Part shown: positions 12,885 through 23,794 of the stretch, piece after piece
How positions within the stretch are numbered: position 1 is the stretch's first letter
How the letters are laid out: each line of letters begins with the position of its first letter
Assembly: GCF_048569485.1 (NCBI RefSeq)
Contig: NC_134356.1
Coordinates: forward strand, 466,569,820 to 466,633,819
Reading direction: 5' to 3'
Length of the DNA stretch: 64,000 bases
Origin: Anomaloglossus baeobatrachus
Lineage: Eukaryota; Chordata; Amphibia; Anura; Aromobatidae
Made by a program: the position numbers and the translations under genes
The notes under the pieces: generated by a model
What the model was told of the DNA's origin: nothing
Database searches by the model: none
The model's input: the letters and a program-made list of their open reading frames with translations, nothing else

Positions 12885-13119
12885 AGTTTGTAATGGGAAT
12901 TTGCCATGTACCTCCACTCACCCATGGGTACACACTTCTGGACTTTGGATAATCGCTGGACTGCTCCTCCTTCTCCTCATGCGCCACCATGATGACCGTT
13001 ACAATAGTTAGGCCTTTGTTTCAGGTATACCCCCAGTGGTAAATTTTTTCGCCCATTCTTTGCAGAATGGACATTACAACGACAGGAGACCCGCTCCTTT
13101 GCAATGGGAACAATGTTTT

Positions 13120-13827
13120 GAGGCCCTCATGCACGTCTCTATCCAGGGACAACGTGGAGCCTTCCAATTTTTGGCTGCCCTGCCTAAGGGCTATACTATA
13201 ATACACCCACTTCCTGACAATGGACACTTAATGTTTTGAGGCCCTCATGCATGTCTCTATCCAGGGACAACGTGGAGCCTCCCAATTTTTGGCTGCCCTG
13301 CCTAAGGGCTATACTATAATACACCCACTTCCTGACAATGGACACTTAATGTTTTGAGGCCCTCATGCACGTCTCTATCCAGGGACAACGTGGAGCCTCC
13401 CAATTTTTGGCTGCCCTGCCTAAGGGCTATACTATAATACACCCACTTCCTGACAATGGACACTTAATGTTTTGAGGCCCTCATGCACGTCTCTATCCAG
13501 GGACAACGTGGAGCCTCCCAATTTTTGGCTGCCCTGCCTAAGGGCTATACTATAATACACCCACTTCCTTACAATTGGCACTTCAGGTTTACAGGCCCTC
13601 ATGCACGTCTCTATCCAGGGACAACGTGGAGCCTCCCAATTTTTGGCTGCCCTGCCTAAGGGCTATACTACAATAGACCCACTTCCTTACAATGGGCACT
13701 TCAGGTTTACAGGCCCTCATGCACGTCTGTATGCATGGGCATTGGTGAACCTCACAATTTTGGACTGCCCTGGCAAAGGAAAATACTACAAAGACTCACT
13801 TCCTCAAAATGGGCACATTAGACTCAG
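13120..13827 (+). repeat. 118-bp tandem repeats inside the hAT element
   Basis: Six units of 118 bp start at about 13120, 13238, 13356, 13474, 13592 and 13710, followed by a decayed partial unit. Each begins near AGGCCCTCATGCACGTCTCT. The middle units are almost identical, while the last are more diverged. They lie between the transposase gene and the right end. Confidence 0.95.
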
Positions 13828-14301
13828 AGGCCTTTATGTACGTCTCTTCTCAGGGACATCGGAGTGCCACACAATGTTTTACGTAAAATCTTTCATGTAT
13901 TAATCTCAAAAAGTAACATACATTAGCTCTATCTCACTATTGGGTATGTGCCCTTAACATTTCCGCCATGAAAATTCATTTTGGTGTCATTTTTGAAGGT
14001 TTTCTGGTGAGTACGTAAAAATGGCGTAAAACGCGGACAAAATTGTTCACAGCTGTGACTTTTGAGTGATAAATGCTTCAAGGGATCTTCCCCATGCTGT
14101 TGCCATGTCATTTGAGCACTCTTCTGAGACTTTTGTGCCATTTTTAGGGTTTCTACATGCTGCCGGGGGTCATTTCACAAAAATACTCGGGTCTCCCATA
14201 GGATAACATTGGGCTCGGTGCTCGGGCCGAGTACACGAGTATCTTGGGATGCTCGGCCCGAGCCTCGAGCACCCGAGCTTTTTAGTACTCGCTCATCACT
14301 A

Positions 14302-14812
14302 GTAGTGACGTCATTGCTCTGACTCATGGGCCCCATAGCAGTTGCATGGCCTGCTACCATTGGTGCCATGCCACTGGCTGAGGTCCTGGGGCCTCCTGAA
14401 CCCCTGGGCCCGGTAGCGATCGTGACCTCGGTGACTGCAATTGTTCCGCCCCAACTCAAGAGCATTGCTGTGCTCAGGTATGTTTGATGCTCAGCCCAGT
14501 GCAAGCCACTTGCAGTGTTTCAATGGCTCACACTGGGGTAACAACAGTGTGATTGGATGTATTGTGAACCAAAAAGATAAATTAAAAAACAAAAAGTGGA
14601 AAAAGCCCGCCCACTCACCTATGGAAGTGATCTGTTTATGGCTGGCTGCATGTTGGTGGAAACGACTCGAACTGCCCAATTAGTGACTTCCATTGGGGTT
14701 CAAGTCAAGTTTGGGTCCCATACTGAACTTAATTTAAAATTCGGCTTACCCCGCCAAACTGAACTTCCATGGTTTCACTCATCTCTAGTCATGACTCAAT
14801 GACAGTGTCCAA
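14302..14812. other. right part of the older repeat plus unassigned DNA
   Basis: The first 75 bp continue the repeat interrupted by the hAT element. The rest has no feature I can name. Confidence 0.4.
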
Positions 14813-16837
14813 TGTGATGCCCTGGACTAGCCAGGCAACCTGGTAACCTACACCCGACACTGCGCGGAGAGGGGCTGGTTTGCCCTGGACGTTAAACAGA
14901 GGGAAAGCCGCAGTGTGCAGATGCGGCCCCAGCCCCCTCCTCCACTGTGCCGTACGGATATTGAGCTGGAAGAGGTCCTGGATGAGTGCGACCTCAAATA
15001 GTGGCAGCGATCCTCCGTTGCAACCAAGTTGTCCCCGTTGGGACCCTCAGCTGAATGAATGAATCCGAATCAACCGAAGTTTTCACCTGATTGTCTACAG
15101 TGATTATCCCGGCCGTTGCCGGCAAGTTGTCCCCGGAGGGACCCTATGTGTTTACCACCCACATGAGAAACTGCTCATGAACAAGGCCGAGAACTGGCAG
15201 GCCACCCACGAACTTGTGGGCCAGTAAATAGTGTTCTGGGCTGGTTTCTGTCCGTGCCGCCTCCGGAGAGGCAGATTGCAGGAAGGGCCCGCAGCAGAGC
15301 AGGATGGGGCCCGGCCACCACCAGGACTGGTGGCCATCCTCCGGGGGTCAGGGGTCCCCCTGGACGTGGGATCCCCTGAAGTGACAGCCGGGTGCAAGAC
15401 ACCGTACCCGTTCTCGCTCGGGTAACCTGGATCAGGACTAGGGTAAAGGGCTGCTGCCCATTTCTTAGGGGCAGCATCAAGGATCAGATTATTTGGGTGG
15501 AAGAGCGGATGACCACGAACCCGTCCGTTTGAATAAAGTTGTTCAATATTTGAAACGCTAAAGCAATGCACCTCCCGTAAAGGAAGACCTGAATATACAT
15601 ATGTTGAATGTTTTAAATGTTATTTATCTTTTTCAGTTGAAAAAAAAAATAAAACTGGTGATGGACGGGCAGCCCGCGGACGGTCTGTATTTTACCAAGG
15701 GGGAATGTGATGCCCTGGACTAGCCAGGTAGTCACATACATACCAACATACACACCCCCACCCTAGGCAGATACACTAGCCAAACCAAAAACCCTTGTTG
15801 CCTCCCCCCAGGGTCTGATGTCCACACCAGGTGGGGCGGAGCCAGGCAATTGGCCCCACCCACCGAGAAGTTCACAGGCCTGGAGGCGGGAAAAGTGACA
15901 GTTTAGCTCAGGAGGTGAAAGAGAGAGGAGTGAACACTTGGGTGTCTGGGTTGGAGCCCAGACACTAACAGCAAGGTTGGCAGACGGTGGTAGCCGTCTG
16001 CAGGAGTTAGTGGAACTCCGCAGAGCCGTAAGGACCGAGGTCGGGCGTCGGCCTGCCGGTACTGGACCGGGGAACGGAGTGAAACTAAGCACACAGGCAG
16101 GGCCATCGGACCCCGACCAGGCTTTGAGCCGCCGTCAATAGTCAAATCCGAATGTGACAGGAACCCCCGGGGTTCCCTAACAACCAAGTCCCGATTGAAG
16201 GCAACCGTCCACCCAGAGAGGATATACAGCCACCGCCACAGGCTAGAGATCCAAGGGCCAGCGCCTGCGGGCAAAACGGGCTCCTACGGCACCTATACGC
16301 CGGGGAGCGGACTACCGGTGGGCAACCAGAGGAGTCAAGAACATTCTTAAAGGTGCAGGGAAAGACAGCCACCATCAGCCGTCCAGGGAGAGCACAACAA
16401 CAACACTGCAGCCGGCTGCGGGACCCGTCCATCCTGCCGTTTGGTTTACCAGAGACTCTGTCATTGTTTATTTGAGTGAGTGCACTAGAGCCATCCGGAA
16501 CCGCGCTGCCCCTGCACCCTGCACCCCAGCCATCCGGCCTCCCCGTTACACCATCGGGCCCCGGGATCACCAACCCCTACCCACGGAGGGGACAACATCT
16601 CAGCTGCACCCTACCATCTCTCCCAGGATCCCCGTTACCACCAGCGGTGGTGCCATTATCACCACGACCCGTGGGTGGCGTCACGAACAATCTCCCTAAC
16701 CAAACCACCCCCTTTTCACTCACAGGTGAGGATCGCTGCTCGAGTCCCTGGGTCCGGTCCACCGCTCGAGCCACCGAGCAGCAGCAGCAGAAGCCCCGGA
16801 CCCGAGCGTGGCGAGCGCGTCCCCTCCGCCCGCGACA
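14813..16837 (+). mobile_element. deleted LTR retrotransposon (fossil)
   Basis: The insertion begins TGTGATGCCC and ends GCGACA, and is flanked by a 5-bp duplication TCCAA (14808-14812 and 16838-16842). Only the first few dozen bases of the 5' LTR remain. They are followed by about 850 bp of internal, apparently non-coding sequence and a polypurine tract (AAGGGGGAA, 15698-15705). The 3' LTR then spans 15706-16837. The family is Gypsy-like by general features. It is heavily broken, with no coding domain left. Confidence 0.75.
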
Positions 16838-16842
16838 TCCAA

Positions 16843-17345
16843 CATATTAGCTTTAGGAAGAATTACAGCATAGTTATTGAAAAGAACTTTGTGTCTTTAA
16901 TTGTACTAAAAACTCTACATTATTAAAACCCCTTAAGCAAATCTGTTATTTCAGGTAACTTTTTGGATTAAGTATATCAACTTTATGTTGTACGTAAGGA
17001 ATAACACTATTTCTACCCATGACTTGTATTCTGCATTTTCCACCTGCAGGCTCATACTCTAATTTTCAATGATTTCCGAGTTAGTAAGCAAAGATAGGCT
17101 GCTATGATGTCTCCCATATATAGAGACACAAAGGATTAATGTTCTCCTGTCTCTATGTAGCACACAGGCATAGTCATTACAATGGAGGACATTATACAGC
17201 AGTACTCAGCAGTATAGCTGTGAATCCAGCACTTGGGGGAGACACAAAACTAATTCAAAATCAGTTGCTTCCTCCCTCTCTCCTCTCTGTACCTCTTTGA
17301 TATGAACTTGTAAGCTGAACCTTTATAGCTCCCTTGTTTAGACAC
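16843..17345. other. unassigned DNA
   Basis: This stretch is AT-rich. I see no gene, exon or nameable repeat. Confidence 0.4.
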
Positions 17346-17349
17346 TTAA

Positions 17350-17939
17350 GGGTGCTTTACACGCTGCGACATCGCTACCGATATATCGTCGGGGTCACGT
17401 CGTTAGTGACGCACATACGACGCCGGTAGCGTCATCGCAGCGTGTGACACCAAGGAGCGACAATCAAAGATCACAAAATCATTCAAAAATGGTGATCGTT
17501 GACACGTCGCTCCTTTCCTTAATATCGCTGCTGCCACAGGTACGATGTTGTTCATCGTTCCTGCGGCATCAAACATCACTATGTGTGACACCGTAGGAAC
17601 GACGAACATCTCCTTACCTGCATCCACCAGCAATGAGGAAGGAAGGAGGTGGGCGGGATATTAAGTCCCGCTCATCTCCGCCCCTCCGCTTCTATTGGCC
17701 GGCCGCTTAGTGACGCCGCAGTGACGTCGCTATGATGCCGAACGCACCTCCCCCTTGAGGGAGGGATTGTTCGGCAGTCACCGCAACGTCGCTGACAAGG
17801 TATGTGCGTGTGACGCTGCCGTAGCGATAATGTTCGCTACCGCAGCAAGCACCAAATGTCGCACAAACGACGGGGGCAGGTGCTATCGTGCTCGACATCG
17901 CTAAAAATCGCTAGCAATGTTGCAGCATGTAAAGCACCC
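17350..17939. mobile_element. MITE-like element, TTAA/TAA target
   Basis: Inverted ends GGGTGCTTTACACGCTGCG and GCAGCATGTAAAGCACCC are flanked by TTAA on each side (17346-17349 and 17940-17943). It is GC-richer than its surroundings. The related copies at 18919-19499 and 45581-46134 share the CACACATACTTACC, GGCCGCCCAATGAAAGCGGAGGGGC-like and CCTCCTTC blocks. No transposase is present. Confidence 0.8.
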
Positions 17940-18918
17940 TTAACAGTAGTTTTGCAAGGAAACACTTGTTTCAGCTGCAAAACTGCTCAAGTATAATGAT
18001 TAGCTTTGTGGTCTTGCTGCAGAAACTGCTCTTTTGCTCTAAATTAAAGTATAACACACGTATGTGGAAAAACGGTACAGGTGTCGTCAGTGTACCATTC
18101 GTGTTTTTCTGGTATGGATAAAGAGGAATGAAATTACAAAGCTTCTCTTATACTTTGCAATGTTAAACATGTACAGCACACAGATTGTACACTGATGCCA
18201 TCTTTGTGCTGTACGTGTTTTTTATGGACCCATAGACTTGTATTGGCCCTTCTATGCTACTAGGAAAAACAGACATGTTCTCTTGTGGCTCACACGAACA
18301 CATGGTCAATGTGAAAACACAAACATGTGAAGATCACCACAGGTTATAATGGGTATATATGGTATTCGTGGAAAAAACCCCAGATACAACATGTACTGAA
18401 AACACATACGTGTGAAGGGGTCCTTATAGAAGAGAGAACCTCTTCTGTAGATTTTATTGTTTGTAGGATTTTTCTGTACCTGGGGCAACAGTTTTAGTTG
18501 CCGTATTAAAAAGTTTTACTTTATTGCCATAATATACCATGGTCAGCATAAATGAGTACACCCCCATTTGAAAAGTAATATTTTAATCAATATTTCACTG
18601 AACACAAGAACAATATCCAAGATTTTGACAAGAATGAGTTACATAAAACATGTTTTTAATTCATAATATGAAAGAATAATCATAAAATTAAATTAAAAAA
18701 TCTTCAGGTTTACTCTAATTAGTTGATGCAAAAATGAATACACCCCACATACAAAGCTACTATATCTAGTATTTTTTTATGACCTTCATGATTTTTAAGG
18801 ACAGCACAAAGTCTTCTAGGCATGGAATAAACTACTTGGCGACATATTGCAACAGCTATCTTTTTCCAATTCCTTAAGAACGACCTCTTTTAGATCGTTG
18901 ATGGTGGATGGAGAGTAA

Positions 18919-19499
18919 AGGGGGCTATACACGGTAGAAATTTCTAGCGATAGCGACCGTGTAAGTACCCGCCCCCGTCGCGCATGCGATTGTTTGTGAT
19001 CGCTGCCGTAGCGAACATTATCGCTACGCAGCGTCACACATACTTACCTGGTCGGCGGCGTCGCTGTGACTGCCGAACAATCCCTCCTTCAAGGGTAAGG
19101 GACGTTCGGCATCACAGCGACGTCCCCGCAACGTTACTAAGCGGCCGGCCAATGAAAGCGGAGGGGCGGAGCTGAGCGTGATGTAAACATCCTGCCCACC
19201 TCCTTCATTCCGCATTGGGGCCGGCGGCAGGTAAGGAGACATTCCTCGCTTATGCGATGTCACACATAGCGATGTGTGCTGCCGCATGAGCGATGAACCA
19301 CAACGCTAAACAACCCTTACCGATTTTTGACTTTGGGACGACCTCTCCATGGTGAACGATTTTCACTATTTTTGAGGTCGCCTAAGGTCGCTGGTAAGTA
19401 TTACACGCTGCGATATTGTTAATGACGCCGGATGTGCGTCATTAACAATGTGACCCCGACGATAAAACATTAACGATATCGTAGCGTGTAAAGCCCCCT
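18919..19499. mobile_element. MITE inserted in the mariner copy (3-bp TAA target)
   Basis: Ends are AGGGGGCTATACACGGTAG and CGTAGCGTGTAAAGCCCCCT. TAA flanks both sides (18916-18918 and 19500-19502). Removing the element and one TAA restores the transposase reading of the host mariner, which supports a 3-bp duplication and so a PIF/Harbinger-type origin. It is a relative of 17350-17939. Confidence 0.8.
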
Positions 19500-19617
19500 T
19501 AATGCTCAACTTGTGTTTTTAAGATTCTCCGTAGGTGTTTGGTTGGGTTCAGATCACCCTGTTCTTCAGAAATGCAACACATGTGTGTTTAGATCTTTGT
19601 AATGCTGGAAAAGTGCA

Positions 19618-20806
19618 CATTTATAAAAATAGCAACAAAAAGAGGAATAAATAGTAAAGATGGGCTGTAGTGTGTACATTGCCCTGGCCAAAAAGTAACA
19701 CTCTACCAGGATACAGCTAAACCCCCACTAAATGGAGGCATCACAGGTGTAGGAGGCGGAAATCACACACACACCTCCATGGAATGGAGGGTGCGATTGC
19801 TGGATGGTAAAACTACACACTGATGGCTTACATAGAGCGCTGTTCACACATGCAGATGCACAGTCACAAGCACGCAGCCTATTAGGTGACGCCAATACTA
19901 TTAGATCAGGCGGGCTGTCAAGCCTTACCCCATCTGTGTACCATGCAGGGACAGAAACTCTAAAATGCAAGGCCCAACAGAAAGGAGCCTGGCTGTATCC
20001 TGTACAAAAAAAAATGAGGTTTTAGTTGGTATTTATGGCCAGAAAACGGAAGCCTACAACTCTCGTCACGGGAACCTCATGCTTGTAGGGTCCCTACACT
20101 AAATATAAAAATAGCAACAAAAAGAAGAATAAATATCCTCCAAAAATTAAGTATTACTTACAGCAAAGATAGGCTGCAGTGTGTACCTCGCCCAGACCAA
20201 AAACTAATACTCTACCAGGATACAGCTAAACCCCTACTAAATGGAGACATCACAGGTGTAGGAGGAGCAAATCACATAAACCTCCATGGAATGGAGGGGG
20301 CGATTGCTGGATGGTAAAACTGCACACTGATGGCTTGCATAGAGCGCTGTTCACACATGCAGATACACAGTCACAAGCCCGCAACCTATTTATGGCCATA
20401 AATACCGTTTTATGGCCATAAATACCAACTAAAACCTCATATTTTTTGTACAGGATACAGCCAGGCCCATTTCTGTTAGGACTTGCATTTTAGAGTTTCT
20501 GTCCCTGCATGGTAAACAGATTGGGTACGGCTTGGCAGCTCACCTGATCTAATAGTATGGGCGTCACCTAATAGGCTGCGGGTTTGTGATTGTGCATCTG
20601 CTAGTGTGAACAGTGCTCTATGCAAGCCATCAGTGTGCAGTTTTACCATCCAGCAATCACACCCTCCATTCCATGGAGGTATGTGTGTGATTTGCTCCTC
20701 CTGCACCTGTGATGCCTCCACTTAGTGGGGGTTTAGCTGTATCTTGGTAGAGTATTAGTTTTTGGCCTGGGCGATGTACACACTGCAGCCCATCTTTGCT
20801 GTAAGT
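19618..20806. mobile_element. long-inverted-repeat element with 9-bp flanking duplication
   Basis: The first about 390 bp (19650-20040) recur inverted at 20410-20805, and a third partial copy in direct orientation lies at 20160-20395. AAAAGTGCA flanks the block at 19609-19617 and 20807-20815. Shared words include CAGGATACAGCTAAACCCC, CTCCATGGAATGGAGGG and GATTGCTGGATGGTAAAAC. Long inverted repeats with a 9-bp duplication recall Mutator-like or foldback elements. No transposase is present. The class is an inference. Confidence 0.7.
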
Positions 20807-21324
20807 AAAAGTGCAGGTCTACCAAGGGCATAGAGTGATGGTTATGTCTTCTCTTTCAACATAGAGCAGTAGATTTGTGAATTCATGATACCATCAATGA
20901 CATGGACCCCCAACACCAGTAGCACTCATGTAGTCCCCCATAAGGACACTGCTACCACCATATTTTACTGTAGGCACCATGTATCTGCACTCAGAAAATT
21001 TACTATTATAATCTTTGCTAAGGAAAAGAATTCCAAGACACATTTAATCTGTATGTGTTCAAGATTCTATATGTTTAAATTACCGTATTTTTCGGACTAT
21101 AAGACGCACCTGACCATAAGACGCACCCTGGTTTTAGAGGAGGAAAATAGGAAAATAAAATTTAACCAAAAAATATGGTCATGACACACTGTTATGGGGC
21201 GAGGATCTGCTGCTGACACTGTTATGGGGGTAATGTCCCCAAATTCTCTACTAAGGTACCCCATTCTGATAAGGATCCTCCTGCCTTGTATATGATCCTG
21301 CTATAAACCCCCATCCTGCTAATA

Positions 21325-21680
21325 ATATACCCCCCATCCATCCTGCTCATGATATACCCCCATCCATCCTGCTCATGATATGCCCCCATACATCCTGCTC
21401 ATGATATGCCCCCATCCATCCTTTTCATGAAATGCCCCCATCCATCCTGCTCATGAAATGCCCCCATCCATCCTGCTCATGAAATACCCCCATCCATCCT
21501 GCTCATGAAATGCCCCCATCCATCCTGCTCATGAAATGCCCCCATCCATCCTGCTCATGAAATGCCCCCATCCATCCTGCTCATGAAATGCCCCCATCCA
21601 TCCTGCTCATGAAATGCCCCCATCCATCCTGCTCATGAAATGCCCCCATCCATCCTGCTCATGAAATGCCCCCATCCTGG
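21325..21680. repeat. 26-bp minisatellite
   Basis: About 13-14 copies of a unit built from CCCCCATCCATCCTGC plus TCATGAAATG follow one another. The central copies are identical and the outer ones (TCATGATATG) are diverged. Confidence 0.95.
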
Positions 21681-21783
21681 TAAATGGCGTGTATCCTGTG
21701 GCACAGGAAAAAAAAATAAATGTTTATACTTACCCTTCCTCGCTCCCTGAAGCACCGATCTCTGTCTCAGCTGCAGCGCCGCT

Positions 21784-21984
21784 GTGTGGAGCCGTCACCG
21801 GTGTCTGCAGCATCGCGTCTTCCTGTCTGTGCCGGCTGTAAGCTGATCGATTCTGGTGGATACTAGCGGCGCGCACTGCGATGACGTCATCGCGGTGCGC
21901 GCCGCTAGTGTCCAGATCAGCTGACCGCCGGCACAGACAGGAAGACGCGATGCTGCAGGGGGGCGGCTCCACACACGGTGACGG
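21784..21984. repeat. about 200-bp GC-rich hairpin centred on TGACGTCA
   Basis: The left arm (GTGTGGAGCCG, CTGCAGCATCGCGTCTTCC, CTAGCGGCGCGC) is mirrored on the right (GCGCGCCGCTAG, GGAAGACGCGATGCTGCAG, CGGCTCCACAC). The centre at about 21880 is GATGACGTCATC, a perfect CRE-type site. Confidence 0.85.
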
Positions 21985-22447
21985 GTGAGTACACTGATTC
22001 ACTGCACCCCGCGCTGATAATGATGCACGGGGGGCAGTGAAGACAGCCGCACATAATCACTCCAGGCTGTAGTTGCCAGGGGTGATCACGGCCGGCTGCT
22101 AATTATGCACGCACCCCCCCGCCCATCACCCCGCCCACCTGTCAGCGCCGGTTTCGCTGAGAGATGATGGGCGGGAGCATGGGTGTGCATATGTAATGAG
22201 CGGGCCCACGTGGTCACGGCAGGCTGTTACAGCCTGCTCGTGCCGCCGATGACCCGCTGCACCGCGGCACCCTCATTCCCCGCAGCCTTATAGTCAGACC
22301 ATAAGACGCACCCCCCACTTTCCCCCAACATTTGGGGGGAAAAAAGTGCGTCTTATGGTCCGAAAAATACGGTAATAAATAGTGAATTATTTTCCATTTT
22401 ACCATAACATATATAATAATGTATATTATGATATGCTTATTTTATAG

Positions 22448-22693
22448 AGTGCCACAAAACATGTGCCAAATGTTCTGGCCCACAGCCAACAGACTGCACA
22501 CAGTGCCAAAGCCAACTAACTCTGGACCAGGAAAGTGAAATGTGTGGTGTTCAAGGAGATGCAAAATGTCCCCCAAAAACATTCTTAGAAGATGATTTAT
22601 TCACATGTAGTTCTTGTGATCAGACGTGTGAATCATGTGATGGTCCCTCAGCGGAAAACTGTGTAACCTGCTTGGTACCGTTCTTCCTATATA
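22448..22693 (+). CDS. exon A: furin-like cysteine-rich repeats (secreted/membrane gene, partial)
   Basis: This 246-bp exon (82 codons, phase 1 in and out) lies between an acceptor (TTTTATAG before AGTGCC) and a donor (A then GTAAGT). It encodes two furin-like cysteine-rich units, with cysteine pairs in CHKTCAKCSGPQPTDCTQC and CSSCDQTCESCDGPSAENC. This pattern occurs in PCSK5, PCSK6 and FRAS1, where strings of such repeats lie outside the cell, and in growth-factor receptors. Codon reading is open throughout and cysteines are kept, so it looks like a working exon. Exon B at 44924 follows in compatible phase with a 22.2-kb intron between. PCSK5-like is my first guess and FRAS1-like the second. 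The gene is not certain. Confidence 0.8.
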
Positions 22694-23270
22694 GTAAGTA
22701 CTAAATATAATAATGGATTGTTAGATTTCTACGACAGCAAACATTCAAAATGTATGGCTATGACGAAGAAGTTTCCCTAAATATTTTGATACTATCAAAC
22801 AACAATGGTTTTCTAGCTGATAAAGTGGTGGCTAGAATATGCCATCATTTTATAATCTGGGGGGGGGGACCTCTGGAACCCCTTAGATCCTGAGAATGTA
22901 GGGGGCACAGCACTGGAGCAGCACTGTGTTCCTTTTACTGTTTCTCTCTTGCATAGTGGAACTTGGCACCAGTTGTGCGAGGAACTACAGCATGGCCCTA
23001 CTCAAATGCATTCAAGTGACTGTGGCTTGTGCAATTCTTTTATTTCCTGGGAGCATGGGACACCGCTGTGTAGGGATAAATTATAAAGGGGTCAAGTGCA
23101 AAAACCAGAATGGCATCCCCTTCATTCTGAGAAACTATGGGGATCCCAAACCCCCTAAAATCTTTAAGTGATTTATACTAGAGACATGTTACTACTTTGA
23201 GATGTGAAAATCCGTTTATAGCCAGTTTTCTTCCACAGTTCTAAAATGTTCTGAAATATAATGGCCCAAC
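22694..23270. repeat. intronic DNA with an unclassified repeat at about 22860-23165
   Basis: The part near 22860-23165 resembles interspersed frog sequence (CTTCATTCTGAGAAACTATGG region). I cannot name it. The 81-codon open frame in it shows no family features and is treated as chance. Confidence 0.35.
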
Positions 23271-23274
23271 AGTC

Positions 23275-23595
23275 TTCATAATTCTTCTTATTATTATTAT
23301 TTATTATTATAGCGCCATTTATTCCATGGCGCTTTACAAGTAAAAGAGGGTATATGTACAACAATCATTAACAGTACAAAACAGACTGGTATAGGAGGAG
23401 AGAGGACCCTGCCCGCGAGGGCTCACGTCTACAAGGAATGGGTGATGGTACAATAGGTGAGGACAGAGCTGGTTGCGCAGCGGTGTGCTGGACTGAGGGC
23501 TATTGTAGGTTGTAGGCTTGTTGGAAGAGGTGGGTCTTGAGGTTCCTCTTGAAGCTTTCCACGGTAGGGCAGAGTCTGATAATCATAATAATATA
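23275..23595 (-). mobile_element. L2 LINE 3'-end fragment
   Basis: It begins with an (ATT)n tract and TAGCGCCATTTATTCCATGG, and continues with GAGAGGACCCTGCCCGCGAG and GGAAGAGGTGGGTCTTGAGG. The same sequence starts the larger L2 copy at 48757. It is a 5'-truncated LINE on the minus strand. The microsatellite is the LINE tail. Confidence 0.8.
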
Positions 23596-23794
23596 TACCT
23601 TATTTCGCCAGCTGGTGGTCCTAGAGGGGGGCCACTGCTTTGGAACCATTTTAATAATTCAGAAAACAGAACACTGTGTTGGAGCCAGTGGGCCTATGCA
23701 TTACATGCACAGCTACTGATTTGACTATCATATAGTTCTACATTTATGCAACTAGGCACAGAGCCAGCTTGCAATTGCATTTTAATTCTAGGAA

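Larger units (their letters stand above)
8703..14301 (+). mobile_element. nearly whole hAT DNA transposon
   Basis: The ends are inverted repeats: TAGTGATGAGCGAG on the left and CTCGCTCATCACTA on the right. Further subterminal similarity is seen, with repeated CTCGGGC and ACTCG words on both sides. The element is flanked by a perfect 8-bp duplication, GTAGTGAC, at 8695-8702 and 14302-14309. Eight-base duplications are the rule for hAT elements. It holds one long BED-finger hAT transposase frame. The 5' subterminal region (9090-9290) carries repeated CAGGACTATTGT and ATACAGGCAGG words, and the 3' region carries 118-bp tandem repeats. Perfect ends and a long reading frame suggest recent movement. 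Confidence 0.95.
18535..21000 (-). mobile_element. Tc1/mariner element split by two insertions
   Basis: The left end contains CATGGTCAGCATAAATGAG. The minus strand encodes the C-terminal part of a Tc1/mariner-type transposase, with QVEHYSPSTINDLKEVVLKE read across the insertion at 18919-19499. More transposase-like sequence reappears at 20816-20990. The second insertion (19618-20806) splits it again. The right terminal repeat is not found, so the copy is truncated and inactive. Confidence 0.7.
21083..22372. mobile_element. TA-flanked inverted-repeat element, copy 1
   Basis: The ends CCGTATTTTTCGGACTATAA and GTCCGAAAAATACGG are inverted repeats, followed inward by AAGACGCAC and GTGCGTCTTA. 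TA stands on each side. The element is about 1.29 kb, non-coding, with a minisatellite and a strong GC-rich hairpin inside. A second copy starts near 63470. The family is probably a non-autonomous DNA transposon. Confidence 0.85.

Noticed and set aside
15152-15571. 139-codon minus-strand frame in the LTR element at 14813-16837
   Set aside because: No family resemblance and antisense to the element. Treated as chance in GC-rich DNA.
17350-17939. CpG-rich promoter island
   Set aside because: The GC-rich block is bounded exactly by transposon inverted repeats and recurs at 18919 and 45581.
21325-21680. Regular short repeats resembling a CRISPR array
   Set aside because: Units are directly adjacent with no unique spacers, and the genome is eukaryotic. 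It is a 26-bp minisatellite.
22926-23171. 81-codon frame starting MFLLLFLSCIVELG, signal-peptide-like
   Set aside because: It lies in repeat-like intronic sequence with no splice context. The hydrophobic start is probably chance.
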